Below, piece by piece: positions 9,373 to 18,327 of a DNA stretch of 34,649 nucleotides. Position 1 is the stretch's first letter. Every line of letters starts with the position of its first letter. The stretch is from an uncultured Gemmatimonadota bacterium (GTDB lineage Bacteria; Gemmatimonadota; Gemmatimonadetes; Gemmatimonadales; Gemmatimonadaceae). Position numbers and translations under genes: made by a program. The DNA lies in assembly GCA_903900795.1 (NCBI GenBank), contig CAIUOO010000117.1, positions 1-34,649 on the forward strand, written 5' to 3'. The notes beneath the pieces were generated by a model. That model ran no database searches. It saw only the letters and a list, made by a program, of their open reading frames with translations, and had not been told where the DNA came from.

Positions 9373-9411
9373 GCGGAACGCCGTAACTGCCGCTCAGCGT
9401 CTACGTTCCGC
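9371..9411. terminator. Candidate bidirectional terminator/hairpin between convergent dnaN and lipoprotein genes
   Basis: Inverted repeat GCGGAACG (9373-9380)...CGTTCCGC (9404-9411), plus nested GAGCGG/CCGCTC. No clear T-tract. Confidence 0.3.
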
Positions 9412-10317
9412 CCGGATCTCTACTTGTTGCAGCACCTGCTGCGAACGCGGAGATCCGGGCGGAATGCGTTCCACGACTTGCAAGGCCAGTGTACTTGTAC
9501 CGCTCAGCTTCTCCAGAATACCCGTGAGCGCGGCGATCTCCAGGCGTTGCGACCCTGACCCTGTGCCGGCAACTTCGAAGGCGCGAAACGCGGCGCCGCC
9601 TTTCCCTTCAAGTGCAGTACGGAGCTCGCGAGTCACGATCAACGTTTCACGCGACATCGTGGTCAACGTGGAGCGCGTCGTCGTATACACGGTGAGGGGC
9701 ACGCCGTTGCGACAGACCAATGTGACAGTACTATCGCGCCACTGACTTCCCTCCACCACACCATCGGGAATACGCACCATCAGCTCACGTGCCAGCTGCA
9801 TGGCGCTCACTTCAGGTCGGTCGCACTCGTTTGCCAATGGCGGACGGCTGACGACACGCAGAATGGTGCTGTCACTCAGCGCATCGATTAACAAAGATGA
9901 TGACGGTCTGATCGAGGTCGCGGCTGTCACGGAACGTGGTGCTGAGCTCTCCGCGATACTGCTGCGTATGGTGAACGAATCCACCTGTCCCGATCCACGC
10001 AGGGCGCCACTAATCATTCGATCAAACGACATCGAGACCAACGCTCGCGTGTCAATGCGTTGTTCATCAGAAATACCTTTCGGCAACGCGCTGCCGCTGA
10101 CGGTAAGGCGCGTGATGGCCGAGATGGTCCAAGCGGTACGTCGCTGAGTTCGCGGCAGCATCACGCGATTGCTCAGCACCGGCGCAGCTGTGGACACCAC
10201 TGACAAAGGTGTAGGCGCCGCTGCCGGCGCCACGGGTGGCGGTGCCGCTGGTGCGCAGGCCAGGATCAGTATGGAGCCAGCCACGCACCATACAGCCGAA
10301 TGGACACGGCATTTCAT
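9394..10317 (-). CDS. Putative lipoprotein, hypothetical
   Basis: From ATG 10315-10317: MKCRVHSAVWCVAGSILILACAPAAPPP..., a lipobox-like LILAC signal; remainder unrecognised. Confidence 0.65.
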   Translation of the reverse strand: MKCRVHSAVWCVAGSILILACAPAAPPPVAPAAAPTPLSVVSTAAPVLSNRVMLPRTQRRTAWTISAITRLTVSGSALPKGISDEQRIDTRALVSMSFDRMISGALRGSGQVDSFTIRSSIAESSAPRSVTAATSIRPSSSLLIDALSDSTILRVVSRPPLANECDRPEVSAMQLARELMVRIPDGVVEGSQWRDSTVTLVCRNGVPLTVYTTTRSTLTTMSRETLIVTRELRTALEGKGGAAFRAFEVAGTGSGSQRLEIAALTGILEKLSGTSTLALQVVERIPPGSPRSQQVLQQVEIRAERRR

Positions 10318-10364
10318 CGGTTCGTTTCCACGTGCCACTCCACTGGGATCCCGAGATCTCATGG

Positions 10365-10792
10365 AAAGTCGCCGGCCTATAAGCCGGGTTCTGTCAGTGC
10401 TGACATACGCAAGCGCACACCAACACCGGACGGTCATTCCTCTCGGCGTGCAGTCACCCACACGCTCCAGCAGCCTACCCGCGGCTCGACGTCTTGCGAC
10501 GTCCTTGCGAGACGGATCATCTCTCGCCGCTTATTTGGCCTTGCTCCGACTGGGGTTTACCGAGCCACCTTCGTTACCGAAGGCGCGGTGGGCTCTTACC
10601 CCACCCTTTCACCCTTACCGCAACATCGGTTGCCCGATGAGACGGCGGTTTGCTTTCTGTTGCACTGTCCGTCGCACGAAGCTCACGCCGCATGCGCCCA
10701 GGCGTTACCTGGCAGTCTACCCTGTGGAGCCCGGACTTTCCTCGGTGCCTGAACTTCCGTCCAGACATCGCGACCATCCGGCCGGCGACCGA
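10365..10792 (-). ncRNA. rnpB: RNase P RNA component (bacterial class A type)
   Basis: Minus strand contains GAGGAAAGTCCGGGCTCCACAGGGTAGACTGCCAGGTAACGCCTGGGCG near the 5' end and ACAGAACCCGGCTTAT near the 3' end. The P1 helix GGTCGCCGGCC/GGCCGGCGACT pairs the two ends. Confidence 0.97.
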
Positions 10793-10807
10793 TCCATGAG
10801 TAGCCGG

Positions 10808-10813
10808 AATATA
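10808..10813 (-). promoter_or_regulatory. Candidate -10 element (TATATT) for rnpB
   Basis: Minus-strand TATATT about 16 nt upstream of the inferred rnpB 5' end; no strong -35 seen. Confidence 0.35.
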
Positions 10814-10986
10814 ACCGGCCCGCGCTCCTGCTTGTATGGTGATGCGGTTGTATCGCCGCCGACTACATCCTATCGCCACACAGTGACGGCATGATGACGA
10901 CACCGCGGTAGCCTGTCGTCGTGATTGGCCCGCTGCGCTCGCAGTGTCGGTCCGGGGAATGAACACGCTTCACGAGTGAGGCACGT

Positions 10987-11994
10987 ATGACAGCTCCGTC
11001 AAGATCGTCGTCGGCATTGCAGGCTCGTACCACAGTCTATCCGATCACGTCCGGACAGTCGGCCCCGGTGCCAACCAACGGCGACGCGCGCTCGCAGTCG
11101 ATCGTGACGTTTCTCACGCCAGCGGAGCGGCAACGGGTGGACGCACTGGGGCAGGGGAGCTACACGACCGTACACCGCGAAAGTCTTGACGATATGCTGC
11201 GTGATCTTCGTACGCAGCCAGTGTCTGCCATCCTCGTGTCGGTGTCGCGCTATCAGCAGCATCACGCCACCCAGGTGGCGCGGATGGTGCGCGAGTTTCC
11301 GCGCGTGCCAGCGGTGGCGCTGCTTACCGGCAACGAAGCGCGCACCACGCAATCGTTACTCGCGTTGGGGCAGCAAGGAGTGCAGACGCTGGTGGACGCG
11401 CGCGACCCGGCCGGATGGCGTGACCTTCGACAGTTCGTACATCGGGAAGTGACGACCACGATTGAGGCGGTGGCCATTCGCCGTATTCGCGCTGATCTGC
11501 TTGGCGCCAACGACGATTGCCTGCGCTTTTTCGACGAATTGTTCCTCGCGCCGCGGGCGCTTACGACAGTCCGCCAGCTGGCACGGCGGTTGGGGGTGGT
11601 ACCCACCACCTTTATGAGTCGATTCTTTCGGGCCGGTATTCCCGCACCCAAGAAGTATCTTGCGACCGCGCGGTTGGTGCGTGCGGCGCGACTGCTCGAG
11701 AACCCTGGCTACAGTCTTACCCAGGTCGCGTTTCTGCTCGAGTACTCGTCACCGCAAAGTTTCTCGCGGCATGTGATGCACTCACTCCAATGTGGTGCCG
11801 CCAAGTTCCGCACGACCTACAGCGGCGAGGCTATGCTCGACCACATGCGGCAGCGACTTATTTTACCATATCAGCAACAACTCATCGCGTTCGTGCCCGT
11901 AGAGGTCACACCGCAGTGGATGTCCCGGCCGGTGTTGGTGGCAACCCCTGGGTCTGAGCTGGCGGGATCAGCGGTAGCAGATCGGTCGCGGTGA
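10987..11994 (+). CDS. AraC-type HTH transcriptional regulator with degenerate receiver-like N-terminal region
   Basis: C-terminal YLATARLVRAARLLENPGYSLTQVAFLLEYSSPQSFSRHVMHSLQCGAAKFR resembles an AraC HTH. Confidence 0.7.
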   Translation: MTAPSRSSSALQARTTVYPITSGQSAPVPTNGDARSQSIVTFLTPAERQRVDALGQGSYTTVHRESLDDMLRDLRTQPVSAILVSVSRYQQHHATQVARMVREFPRVPAVALLTGNEARTTQSLLALGQQGVQTLVDARDPAGWRDLRQFVHREVTTTIEAVAIRRIRADLLGANDDCLRFFDELFLAPRALTTVRQLARRLGVVPTTFMSRFFRAGIPAPKKYLATARLVRAARLLENPGYSLTQVAFLLEYSSPQSFSRHVMHSLQCGAAKFRTTYSGEAMLDHMRQRLILPYQQQLIAFVPVEVTPQWMSRPVLVATPGSELAGSAVADRSR

Positions 11995-12523
11995 CCAGGC
12001 TGATCACCTTGAGCCCGGCGGCTTCGAGGGCGTCGCGGCCCCCTTCCTGACGATCAACCAAAGCCAACACGCCCACGATGTCACCGCCGGCGGCTCGAAT
12101 GGCCTCGACCGCCTTGAGGGCCGAGCCGCCCGTGGTGATCACGTCTTCCACGACCACGACCTTGTCGCCGGCTTGGAACGGGCCTTCGATCAACTTACCG
12201 GTGCCGTGCTGTTTCGCTTCTTTGCGGACAGTAAAGGACCGAACCATTCCCCCCGTGCCGGCTTCCGCTTCGAGGGCGGAGGCGTGGGCGATGGCGTAGG
12301 ATATGGGATCGGCACCCAAGGTCAGCCCTCCAACCGAGTCCACCGGCCAGCCGCTGTGGCGGAGGGCGGCGAGGGCCTCACGCCCGATGAGCATTTGCCC
12401 TTCAGGGCTCATCGTGGTGAGGCGGCAGTCAACGTAGAGCGTTGAACGGCGGCCTGAGGCCAGCACAAAGTCGCCCCGCTTGGCCGATCGCTCGGCGAGC
12501 AGGGCGGTTAGTTGCGTCGAAAT
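11906..12523 (-). CDS. pyrE: Orotate phosphoribosyltransferase (start codon uncertain)
   Basis: FVLASGRRSTLYVDCR...VVVVEDVITTGGSALKAVEAIRAAGGDIVGVLALVDRQEGG; PRPP motif VVVVEDVITTGGS. N-terminus TQLTALLAERSAKRGDFVLASGR is in frame upstream of the GTG at 12466; 12523 marks an in-frame ATT. Confidence 0.93.
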   Translation of the reverse strand: MSTQLTALLAERSAKRGDFVLASGRRSTLYVDCRLTTMSPEGQMLIGREALAALRHSGWPVDSVGGLTLGADPISYAIAHASALEAEAGTGGMVRSFTVRKEAKQHGTGKLIEGPFQAGDKVVVVEDVITTGGSALKAVEAIRAAGGDIVGVLALVDRQEGGRDALEAAGLKVISLVTATDLLPLIPPAQTQGLPPTPAGTSTAV

Positions 12524-13464
12524 AAGCCCTTCATTTTGCCGAAGAGTCCGCTCTTGTCCTCGCCGTCCGACACGGAGCCAGCGGTATCGCTGGTCGGGCT
12601 ACCTCCGCTGGACAGCGTCGTCTGCGCGGCCTCCGTGAAGGCGTCCGAAAAATCTTTGACCGACGGGTACCGATCACCGGGCTGCTTGGAGAGCGCCTTC
12701 ATGACGACGTTCTCGACGGCAACCGGGAAGGCCAGATTGGGCTTGGCCTTGTTGAGCGACACCGGGGACTGCGTGAGGAGCTGGGAAAACAGTTCGCGAG
12801 GCGACTTGCCGGTGAACGGCAGCGTTCCGGTGAGCAGGAAGTACGCGATGGTGGCCAGTGAGTACTGATCGGCCGCAGGACCGACGAGCTCGCCTGACAA
12901 CGCTTCCGGGGCCACATACATAAGCGTGCCGACGAAGAAGCCGGCGCGCGTGAGGCGCTGATCGGGGGTGGCGTCGGTATCGGCCGCGATGCCGAAGTCC
13001 AGCACTTTCACATGATGGGTCGCCGGATCGTATACCAGGTTTTCCGGCTTCAGGTCGCGGTGCACGATGCCAACATCATGCGCGGCCTGCACGGCGCCAC
13101 AGATCTGCGACATGATGTCGCCCACTTCCTTCGAGGGGAGCGGTCCGGACTTTTCCGCGTACTTATCGAGGATGTCTCCCGAGGCCCATTCGATGGCGAG
13201 GTAGTAGCGATCGTTCTCGGACTGCCCGTAGTCTAGGGTGCGGACGATGTTCGGGTGTTCTATTCGTGCGCCGTACTGCGCTTCGCGGAGAAATCGCGCG
13301 ACAGCAGTGGCGTCCTGCTGCAACTTTTCGCGCAGCACCTTCAGGGCAACGGTACCGTGCTGGGCATGATCGGCGCGAAACACGGTGGCGGTACCACCTT
13401 CGCCGATCTTGGCCTGCAGCGTGTAGCCTGCCAGCGTTGTTCCAACTAGCGTGTCTATGGTCAC
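12508..13464 (-). CDS. Serine/threonine protein kinase
   Basis: IGEGGTATVFRA glycine loop, VALKVL, GIVHRDLKPENLVYD, KVLDFGIA, GTLMYVAPEAL. The probable start is GTG at 13462-13464 (VTIDTLVGTTLAGYTLQAKIGEGG). Confidence 0.93.
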   Translation of the reverse strand: MTIDTLVGTTLAGYTLQAKIGEGGTATVFRADHAQHGTVALKVLREKLQQDATAVARFLREAQYGARIEHPNIVRTLDYGQSENDRYYLAIEWASGDILDKYAEKSGPLPSKEVGDIMSQICGAVQAAHDVGIVHRDLKPENLVYDPATHHVKVLDFGIAADTDATPDQRLTRAGFFVGTLMYVAPEALSGELVGPAADQYSLATIAYFLLTGTLPFTGKSPRELFSQLLTQSPVSLNKAKPNLAFPVAVENVVMKALSKQPGDRYPSVKDFSDAFTEAAQTTLSSGGSPTSDTAGSVSDGEDKSGLFGKMKGLFRRN

Positions 13465-13607
13465 GGGGCGAACGTAACGTGGTCGTGCGGTACCAGCAAG
13501 ACGCATCCGCTCATAATGTGTTATCCGTGACGCATTCGTCAGATCGACACGGCTTCGCAGGTGATCAGCAACCACGGCGGACACGCGGTGTCTGCACGGA
13601 CGGTAAA

Positions 13608-15059
13608 ATGCATTTCGTGAACTCACGCGCCCTGCTTGTTCGAATTCGCGCCATGGCGACGGCCACGCTGGCGACGGCCACGCTGGCGACGGCCATAATG
13701 TCTGCCTGTTCCGGGAAGCGACCGGCAGTCGGACCGGGCTCAGCTATTCCAACCCCCAGACCCGGCGGTGGAGCAGGTGCCGCTGGTGGTGCGGTGGTGC
13801 CCGGCTCTCCCGCCGACATGCAGCGCTTGTACCGCAGTATGGGCCTGGTCGCTGGCACTGGGGCGATCCCATTCGTGTCGTCCGTGTCATTCCTGCGGTC
13901 TCCCACCCCCGACAGCACGCTCACCCTGGTCGCCCTCAGCCTGCCATCGCGCGTGCTGGGCTTTACGCGCCAAGGCGAGCGATACGCCGCGAGCTACCTG
14001 GCGCGTCTCGAAGTGCGACAGGGCTCCACGGTGGTGAAGCTCATTGAAGCCACCGAAAAAGTCTTGGTCCCCACGTTCCGCGAAACGTCGCGGACCGACG
14101 AGAGCATCATCTGGCAACAGTTCCTCAAGCTGGCCCCCGGTCGCTACAGCGTCGCGCTCAGCATCAAGGATGAGTCGAGTATCCGCATCGCGTCCGAAGA
14201 GGTGCAACTCGAGGTGCCGCGCCTTTCGCCCGACATGTTCGGGTCGCCACTGCCGGTGTACGAAGCCATTCCACGAAGCACGGCGGACTCGCTTCCGCGC
14301 CTGCTCGCTCGTCCTCGCGCCACGGTGGTGTTCGGACAGGACTCTGTGCTTCCGCTGTATCTCGATGCGGTCGGTGCCTCGGCGCCGACCCGTGCCCATG
14401 TACGTATTTTGGGCGATGGCGACACACGATTATTCGATGCCGATATCGAATTGCCGGCGCGTGGTGACGGACATAGCACCACGTACGGTGTGCCCGTCGC
14501 CAAAATGGGCATTGGTATCAACACCGTGCTGGTGAGTGTGCCGGGACGCGCCGACACGGCGCGGGCCCGGGTGCTCGTGAGCCTTGGCGATGATCTGCCG
14601 ATCGCCTCGTTCGACGAGATGTTCGCGTACCTGCGCTACTTCACCACGGCCGACCGACTGAAGACGTTGCGCGACGCGACGCCGGCCTTTCGCCCCGAGG
14701 CGTGGGCCTCGTTTCTCAAGGCCACCGATCCGATTCCGGGCACGCCAGAGAACGAAGGACTGCGCGATTATTTCGCGCGCATTCGTGTGGCCAACATTCG
14801 CTTCCGCGACGACGGCCCGGTGGGCTGGCAGAGCGATCGCGGCACGGCCTTCGTGGCCGTTGGCGATCCCGATAACATCGTCGATACCGGCATGACTAAT
14901 CCGAATGCGCGTGTGCGTCAGCAGATCTGGGAGTACCGCGAACTGCGCGTGCAGATCGTGTTCGTGGATCAGTCCGGCTTTGGCCGCTGGCGTCTGTCCA
15001 CGCAGGGACGTGTGGAACTCGATAACGCGATTCGTCGTCGCATGGCGTTGCGGCAGTGA
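13608..15059 (+). CDS. GWxTD domain-containing putative lipoprotein
   Basis: MHFVNSRALLVRIRAMATATLATATLATAIMSACSGKRP signal; C-terminal VGWQSDRGTAFVAVGDPDNIV matches the GWxTD-type motif. Confidence 0.8.
   Translation: MHFVNSRALLVRIRAMATATLATATLATAIMSACSGKRPAVGPGSAIPTPRPGGGAGAAGGAVVPGSPADMQRLYRSMGLVAGTGAIPFVSSVSFLRSPTPDSTLTLVALSLPSRVLGFTRQGERYAASYLARLEVRQGSTVVKLIEATEKVLVPTFRETSRTDESIIWQQFLKLAPGRYSVALSIKDESSIRIASEEVQLEVPRLSPDMFGSPLPVYEAIPRSTADSLPRLLARPRATVVFGQDSVLPLYLDAVGASAPTRAHVRILGDGDTRLFDADIELPARGDGHSTTYGVPVAKMGIGINTVLVSVPGRADTARARVLVSLGDDLPIASFDEMFAYLRYFTTADRLKTLRDATPAFRPEAWASFLKATDPIPGTPENEGLRDYFARIRVANIRFRDDGPVGWQSDRGTAFVAVGDPDNIVDTGMTNPNARVRQQIWEYRELRVQIVFVDQSGFGRWRLSTQGRVELDNAIRRRMALRQ
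13656..13700 (+). repeat. Three tandem 15-bp units GCGACGGCCACGCTG (third degenerate)
   Basis: 13656-13670 and 13671-13685 identical; 13686-13700 GCGACGGCCATAATG. Encodes repeated ATATL in the signal peptide region. Confidence 0.9.
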
Positions 15060-18055
15060 GCGACGTGCAACGTCCCACCGCGCCACGTCTGTTCCTGATC
15101 GATGGCTATGCCCTGATCTATCGCGCATTTTTTGCCCTGATGACGCGCCCACTCACGACGAGTCACGGCGAAAACACCTCGGCCGCCTGGGGCATCGCGA
15201 CGTTCCTCAAGCGACTCTTGGTGACGCACAAGCCGGAGTTGCTGGGCTGGGTGCACGACTCGGGTGCGACCTTTCGCGACGACCTCTATCCCGACTACAA
15301 GGCCACGCGCGAGAAGCTTACTGACGAGTTGCAGGCGGACTTCGATCGCGGGCTCGAGCGCATCAATCAGCTGCTCGCCGCTTATAGCATTCCGGTGCTC
15401 GCGGTACCCGGCTTCGAAGCCGACGATGTGATCGGCACGCTCGCGCGCAAAGGGGTCGACGCCGGCTACAACGTCGTGATTGTCTCCGGCGACAAGGATT
15501 TCCAGCAACTCGTGCGCCCCGGCGTGTGGTTGCTCAATCCCGGTCGTGGTGGTCCGGCCAGTGTGGAAGAGCAGTGGGTGGGCATTGAGAATGCCAACGA
15601 CCGTCTCGGTGTGCCGCCCGATCGTGTGATCGACTATCTCGCGTTGGTGGGTGATTCGTCGGACAACGTGCCCGGCGTAAAGGGCATCGGCGAAAAAGGG
15701 GCGCAGGAGCTCATCGCGCAGTTCGGTCCGCTCGAAGAGATCATCGCGCACGTGCACGAGATCACGAAGAAGCGGCCGCGGGAAGCGTTGCTGGCGCAGG
15801 AAGCGGAAGCGCGTCTGTCCAAACAGCTGGTCACGATTCATCAGGACGTGCCGATCGCACTCGATCCGTCCACGTTGCAGATGAGTGCACCAGATACACA
15901 GGCCTTGCGTCATCTGTATCTCGAGCTCGAATTCACGTCGCTGTTGAAGGACTTGGGTGGCACCACGCCGAGCGCCGTGGTGCCAAGCGCCGTGGTGCCA
16001 AGAGTGGCTGCGTCGCCATTTCCGCTGGTGCCGCGCCCGGCGGAGTTGTCGTTCGACACAGATGTGGCCGAGCGTGCGCCGTCGTATGCTCACCGTCCAG
16101 CCGCCCTGGCGATGACCATGGGCGCGAGCGGCGTGCCGGTGTTGGCCGACGCGCGCTATGTCACCGTGGACACTGTGCCGGCGCTCGCGTCACTGTTGAC
16201 GCGCGTGCGCGAGGTCCCCTGCATTGCGTTCGATACCGAGACGGTGCCGGAACCTGGCGCACCGGCTACGATCGATGCCATGCGCGCTACGCTCGTGGGC
16301 TTGTCCATCGCGGTCGCTCCCGGCGAGGCCTACTACCTGCCATTCGCGCATCGCCATGACGACGGGGGCGGCAATCTCGCGTTGTTGTCGGGCGATGCCG
16401 GTATCGCCGGACGACGGTTGAACGCGGGGGTCGAGCTACCGGTGAATCTGCCGGCCTTCGACAGTGAGGCGATAGCGCCGTTGCGCGCGATGCTGGAAGA
16501 TCCGAGCGTGAAGAAGCTGGCGCAGAATGCAAAGTATGACGTGCTGGTGTTACGTGGCGCCGGTGTGCGATTGGCCGGGCTCGAGTTCGATACGATGTTG
16601 GCGAGTTATGTGCTCGATCCGGGCCGCCGTTCGCACGGACTCGACTTGCTGGCGCTCGAATTTCTCGGCCACACCATGACGGCGTACGAGCAGCTGTGTG
16701 GCAAGGGGCGTAATCAGCTGCCGTTTGATGTGGTACCTGTGGACGCGGCGCGCGACTACTCGTGCGAGGACGTCGACATCACGATGCGGTTGCGTGGAAC
16801 GCTCGAGCCGATGTTGGGCACACACGGGATGTCGGAGCTGTTGCGCAACGTGGAAGTGCCCCTGGTTGAAGTGCTGGCCGATATGGAGTGGGACGGCATC
16901 GCCATCGACCTCACATGGTTCGAATCGCTGAAGACGCGATTCAAGAGTGAACGCGAGCGCGTGGAGCAACTGATCTACGCGGAGGCGGGTCAGGAGTTCA
17001 ACATCAATTCCAATCCGCAGTTGCGCGTGATCTTGTTTGACAAGCTTGGCCTGCCGGTGAAGAAGAAGACGGCCACCGGGCCCAGCACCGATGCGAGTGT
17101 GTTGCAGGAGCTGGCCGAGGAAGGGCACACACTGCCCACGCTGCTCATGGAATATCGCGAGATCTTCAAGCTGGAAGGCACGTATATCGACGCGTTGCCG
17201 AAGCTGGTGCATCCGCGCGATCACCGATTGCACACGTCGTTCAATCAGACAGTGGCGGCGACAGGGCGCTTGTCGAGCACCGACCCGAACCTGCAGAACA
17301 TTCCGAACCGTCGTGAACTGGGGCGTGAGATCCGTCGTGGTTTCGTGCCGCAGCCGGGATGGCGGTTGCTCAGTGCCGATTACTCACAGATCGAACTGCG
17401 CTTGTTGGCGCATTTGTCCGGTGACCCGGCGTTCGTGACAGCGTTCAAGGCGGGCGGTGACATTCACCGGCAAACGGCGGCGATCATTTTCGGCGTGGAG
17501 CTGGCCGATGTGACCAGCGAGATGCGTGCCCGGGCGAAGACGATCAACTTCGCGACGATCTATGGACAGGGAGCGCATGCCTTGTCCCGTCAGCTCAAGT
17601 TGCCGCATGCTGAAGCGAAGGCGTTCATCGACACGTATTTCGAGCGGTTCGCGGGGGTCAAGGCGTTTCTCGATCGCTGTGTGGTGGAGGCCAAAGCCAA
17701 GGGGTATGTGGAGACGTTGTTCCATCGTCGACGCTATATCCCGGAACTCAAGGAGCGGAACCACAACATGCGTGCCTTCGGCGAGCGGGTGGCGGCGAAT
17801 GCCCCGATCCAAGGCTCGGCGGCTGACCTGATCAAGATCGCGATGATCCGGGTACACCGGGCGCTGACGAGCGAGGGGCTGGCGTCGCGCATGCTGCTCC
17901 AGGTGCACGACGAACTGATCTTCGAGCTGCCGGCCAGCGAGCAGGCCGTGCTCTCGGCGCTCGTGAAGCGCGAGATGGAGTCGGCGGCAACGCTCGATGT
18001 CCCGTTGCTGGTGGAGATGGGAGTTGGCGATGACTGGGTGGCCGCTAAGTCGTGA
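15056..18055 (+). CDS. polA: DNA polymerase I with 5' nuclease, 3'-5' exonuclease and polymerase domains
   Basis: 999 aa, GTG start overlapping the upstream TGA (GTGA). LFLIDGYALIYRAFFAL, FDTETVPEP (ExoI DxE), NAKYDVLVL (ExoII), DYSCEDVDIT (ExoIII), SADYSQIELRLLAHLSGD, LQVHDELIFE. Confidence 0.99.
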   Translation: MSDVQRPTAPRLFLIDGYALIYRAFFALMTRPLTTSHGENTSAAWGIATFLKRLLVTHKPELLGWVHDSGATFRDDLYPDYKATREKLTDELQADFDRGLERINQLLAAYSIPVLAVPGFEADDVIGTLARKGVDAGYNVVIVSGDKDFQQLVRPGVWLLNPGRGGPASVEEQWVGIENANDRLGVPPDRVIDYLALVGDSSDNVPGVKGIGEKGAQELIAQFGPLEEIIAHVHEITKKRPREALLAQEAEARLSKQLVTIHQDVPIALDPSTLQMSAPDTQALRHLYLELEFTSLLKDLGGTTPSAVVPSAVVPRVAASPFPLVPRPAELSFDTDVAERAPSYAHRPAALAMTMGASGVPVLADARYVTVDTVPALASLLTRVREVPCIAFDTETVPEPGAPATIDAMRATLVGLSIAVAPGEAYYLPFAHRHDDGGGNLALLSGDAGIAGRRLNAGVELPVNLPAFDSEAIAPLRAMLEDPSVKKLAQNAKYDVLVLRGAGVRLAGLEFDTMLASYVLDPGRRSHGLDLLALEFLGHTMTAYEQLCGKGRNQLPFDVVPVDAARDYSCEDVDITMRLRGTLEPMLGTHGMSELLRNVEVPLVEVLADMEWDGIAIDLTWFESLKTRFKSERERVEQLIYAEAGQEFNINSNPQLRVILFDKLGLPVKKKTATGPSTDASVLQELAEEGHTLPTLLMEYREIFKLEGTYIDALPKLVHPRDHRLHTSFNQTVAATGRLSSTDPNLQNIPNRRELGREIRRGFVPQPGWRLLSADYSQIELRLLAHLSGDPAFVTAFKAGGDIHRQTAAIIFGVELADVTSEMRARAKTINFATIYGQGAHALSRQLKLPHAEAKAFIDTYFERFAGVKAFLDRCVVEAKAKGYVETLFHRRRYIPELKERNHNMRAFGERVAANAPIQGSAADLIKIAMIRVHRALTSEGLASRMLLQVHDELIFELPASEQAVLSALVKREMESAATLDVPLLVEMGVGDDWVAAKS
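15971..16000 (+). repeat. Exact 15-bp tandem duplication AGCGCCGTGGTGCCA inside polA
   Basis: 15971-15985 and 15986-16000 identical; encodes PSAVVPSAVVP in the predicted inter-domain linker. Confidence 0.95.
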
Positions 18056-18327
18056 CGGCGCTGAAACGTGCCGCTTTTCTCGTATACCGGGGTTGCACTT
18101 TGCATGAACTGATGGGCGCTGCGAGAGTCGTTTTCATGTCATGAACCGTGATCAATATCCATAAGTGATTTTCTAGTAATGGGTTACGGTTTTTCGGCAG
18201 GCGCAGCACGTATTTTGCTTGGGACTATCGGGCATAGCCGCATCGCGGCCAGTGCGCTCCACCGCCACTGCGCCTCATCGCCTGAACCCGGGATGACGAT
18301 GTTCCGGCCCGACCCCGAGGAAGCCCT

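Noticed and set aside
10169-10894. ORFs across rnpB (10169..10894 +, 10300..10752 +, 10574..10966 -)
   Set aside because: The region is RNase P RNA by strong conserved-sequence evidence; these ORFs are spurious.
13531-13539. TTATCCGTG-like near-DnaA-box word outside the origin
   Set aside because: Two mismatches from consensus, isolated, and far from the expected origin context.
14969-16093. 374-aa minus-strand ORF antisense to polA
   Set aside because: Shadow ORF opposite polA; composition typical of antisense translation.
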